Source: Inia geoffrensis (Eukaryota > Chordata > Mammalia > Artiodactyla > Iniidae). Taken from it: a DNA stretch of 64,000 nt. Numbering within the stretch: position 1 is the first letter of the stretch; each line of letters begins with the position of its first letter. A program made the position numbers and the translations under genes. The stretch spans positions 45,335,396-45,399,395 of the forward strand of contig CM070906.1 in the NCBI GenBank assembly GCA_036417435.1, in the 5' to 3' direction. Below the pieces are notes generated by a model, which was not told where the DNA came from, ran no database searches, and saw only the letters and a program-made list of their open reading frames with translations. Shown piece by piece: positions 61,841 through 64,000 of this stretch.

Positions 61841-63815
61841 TGGTTTAAGTTGTTAAAAAACTACGTATGCTACGTCTTCTACCAAAAAAAAAAAAAAATA
61901 CTACACCATTGTCCATTTTGTCTTTAGTAGGTCAAGGAGCTTTACAGTCTGATGAATACCACATGTTTTTTTCAGGCTAATGTGATCATGTAAATTAATT
62001 TATACTGAATAGCATGATAATGTGCCCAATTCCATATGGCAGTTGGTTGGTCTATGATCTCCCACTTCATAGGCCATTTCTGAGACCCTTTTCCTTTCAC
62101 CTTTTAGCCTCCTTTTTTATGTCTCGGTACTTTCATTTGAAGTATATTCTTCATTCATCTGAGAGGGACATTTCTATAGAAAATTCTGAAATATATTAGT
62201 GCCACATGGAATAAGAGAAGTTCACTGCTTCCCTGATACAAAGCTTTCAGTAGCAGCCCCAGCTTTTTTTTTCAATTTGTACCTATGAATCCCAAATTCA
62301 TAGGCTTAGTGATCAAATTTCTTAACTCTCTACTTTCTTCACTGGACAATTCAATATAAACACTCAGCAGTCAATCTATATGCTCACAGTAGTGTCTAAC
62401 TTCTATTTCTTAGGCATATGGGCTTTGCTCCCAGGGGTCACTTGCAAACAGGAGCCACATAAATGTAAAAACATTCATGTCAACTAGGTTATTATTAGTG
62501 CTCCATTTTGAAATAAGAATTCTATGCTAATTTATTTGAAAAATCATACCATCCCCAAAACATTTATTCAGACATGTTCCCCAAAGAATTTTTTTTCAGT
62601 AACCAGGAAATATAAATGGCATTTGTATCAAGTGTAATCATAGAATCTCTGTCAGTTGGGCATCAGAATTTAAATCTTAAAAAGCGCAGGTGACTGATGT
62701 TAGGAGTGACACATTTCTCGGGTCTTTTGATTCTTTCACATTCTTGTCTAGTGGATTTATTTCTCTCTATTCATTTTTGGCATAGGAATGCAATTTTCAA
62801 GGTTCTGAATTTCTTTTTCATGCACAGCAATTGCTATTCTTAGTCCTAAAGGATTGTACAGTGAAATACTATTTGATTTTGGTGCTCCTTTTGTCATTGA
62901 ACCTAATATGTATGACTAATTTTACTGTTTACTTAAAAAAATTTATGCTACAAAAAAAATTAGAGTGGCATATATTGAACTCTAAATAAAAGAATTACCG
63001 TCATGTACAGTATAGCCACACCCTACTATATTTTGAAAGCTTGTATTTAAGTTATAGGAATATAGCTTAGTGTTTCTCAGTTTGGGCTACAGTTGAAAAT
63101 TCCTTTAGGGTGCCTGCCCAGCTCACAGTGACCCCTTTTTCTGATAGATGTGTCTTCATATGTGATTGTGCTTATCATTTATTGAGCCAGTGGAGCAAAC
63201 TGGACCTAAATTTAGCCAAACCTATTCTTTCTCTTATAAATTTTGGAATTGCAACTGAGAAAAAAATGGCAGTCTTGGCTGGACTCATACCTGGGGGAGA
63301 AACTTGACAAATGCAGAGTGTCTGTATAAACAAAAAAAATCAGAGAAATCAAATTTAGGGAGAATAAAGCTGATATTCAGTGAGATTCAGAGGCTGGGGA
63401 TAGGAACAGAGCAGAGCCTCCCAGAATCCTGATAGATAGTTGTGCTTGGATTCTACAAGATTCCCAGGATCTTTTTCCCTTTTTTTGGCATAAGCCAGTT
63501 CAATTTTTTTTCTACTATTTTTAAACATGGGGGATAGAAGTCAAATTATTTATAGCCCTTGAACTTCGGATCAAATGGTGATATCAGAGAAGTAAAAACT
63601 CTGTGAAAAAAGATTCAGTTAAACCAAATCCCTGGCCACCCAAGCCTAGTCCATCAAGTCTGCTGCAATATTAAGAAGGGCATTACGACTTCAGTGTTGA
63701 AAGGCTGTGTAATGAAGGGAAGGAGTATAAGAAAAATGGTTCTTACTCAGTTGTTCACAATAGATATCGCAACTCACAACATTTCACCATAAGAGAAAAA
63801 AAAGCCCACATTTCT
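61841..63815. other. Mostly unique AT-rich sequence
   Basis: Poly(A) of 15 at 61885-61899. No repeat family or exon recognised; open frames 62014-62199 and 63110-63307 have no domain. Confidence 0.4.
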
Positions 63816-63960
63816 AAGATGACTACACACACACATCACACACACACCCATGCACACATATTAATCATAAGAATACACTGTATATTATGTACATATCTAT
63901 ATATATAGTCTGTATAGTATTTATGTACATATATAGGTATATATAGAAAGTATATATATA
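63816..63960 (+). repeat. Compound (AC)n and (TA)n/GTACATA low-complexity tract
   Basis: AC-rich repeats (63822-63850) pass into a long AT/TATATA and gtacata-rich stretch that continues almost to the end of the window. Confidence 0.85.
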
Positions 63961-64000
63961 CATGCTGTCATCTTAGAATATGTAAGTCTATCTATATACA

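Noticed and set aside
1..64000. CRISPR arrays, operons, phage or bacterial islands
   Set aside because: Repeat families, microsatellites and the lack of dense coding frames show vertebrate nuclear DNA. No regularly spaced direct repeats of CRISPR type exist here.

Overview
This window is nuclear DNA from a mammal, most likely a cetacean (whale, dolphin or porpoise). The best clue is five copies of tRNA-derived CHR-type SINEs. Three of them (about 25.2, 31.7 and 52.5 kb) have the layout known from CHR-2 SINEs of whales and hippopotamus. I see no Bov-tA or BovB repeats of the kind a ruminant would carry. The species assignment is inferred from repeat families I recognise by eye.

No complete protein-coding gene is supported. 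The window is AT-rich and reads as intergenic or deep intronic sequence built from retrotransposon debris. Nearly every open frame is short, lacks a recognisable domain, or lies inside a repeat. The only non-repeat segment with gene-like signals is one candidate 162-base exon at 11024-11185.

Layout. 0-5 kb: mostly unique, with a five-unit 10-bp repeat (1281-1330) and an old MIR carrying a CTTC microsatellite. 5.3-8.6 kb: a 5'-truncated L1 that appears to carry a 3' transduction, beside a decayed ERVL pol region (reverse transcriptase, RNase H, integrase, dUTPase). 9-20 kb: old L1M, MIRs and two L1 3' ends separated by unique DNA. 20.4-22.8 kb: the 3' half of an L1. 23.9-25.5 kb: a cluster of MaLR LTR, L1 tail, L2, MIR and CHR SINE. 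25.5-38.8 kb: unique DNA with MIRs, microsatellites, one SINE and two LTR relics. 38.8-42.85 kb: the 5' half of an L1, containing a 3'-truncated U2 snRNA insertion with target-site duplications. 43-53 kb: an LTR relic, nested L1s and three SINEs. 53-64 kb: unique DNA, MIRs, a Tigger DNA transposon and an ancient L1 tail.

The strongest observations are these. (1) The L1 halves at 20.4 and 38.8 kb break at the same point of ORF2, lie in the same orientation, and are in swapped order, as if the 22.4 kb between them had been a circle opened inside an L1. (2) There is a tailless U2 snRNA retropseudogene. (3) There is an L1 3' transduction. (4) There is a 10-bp-periodic TAATT array. (5) There is a perfect 34-bp palindrome. 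Family names come from remembered consensus features, not from a database search, and repeat edges are accurate to about 5-30 bases unless target-site duplications are given.
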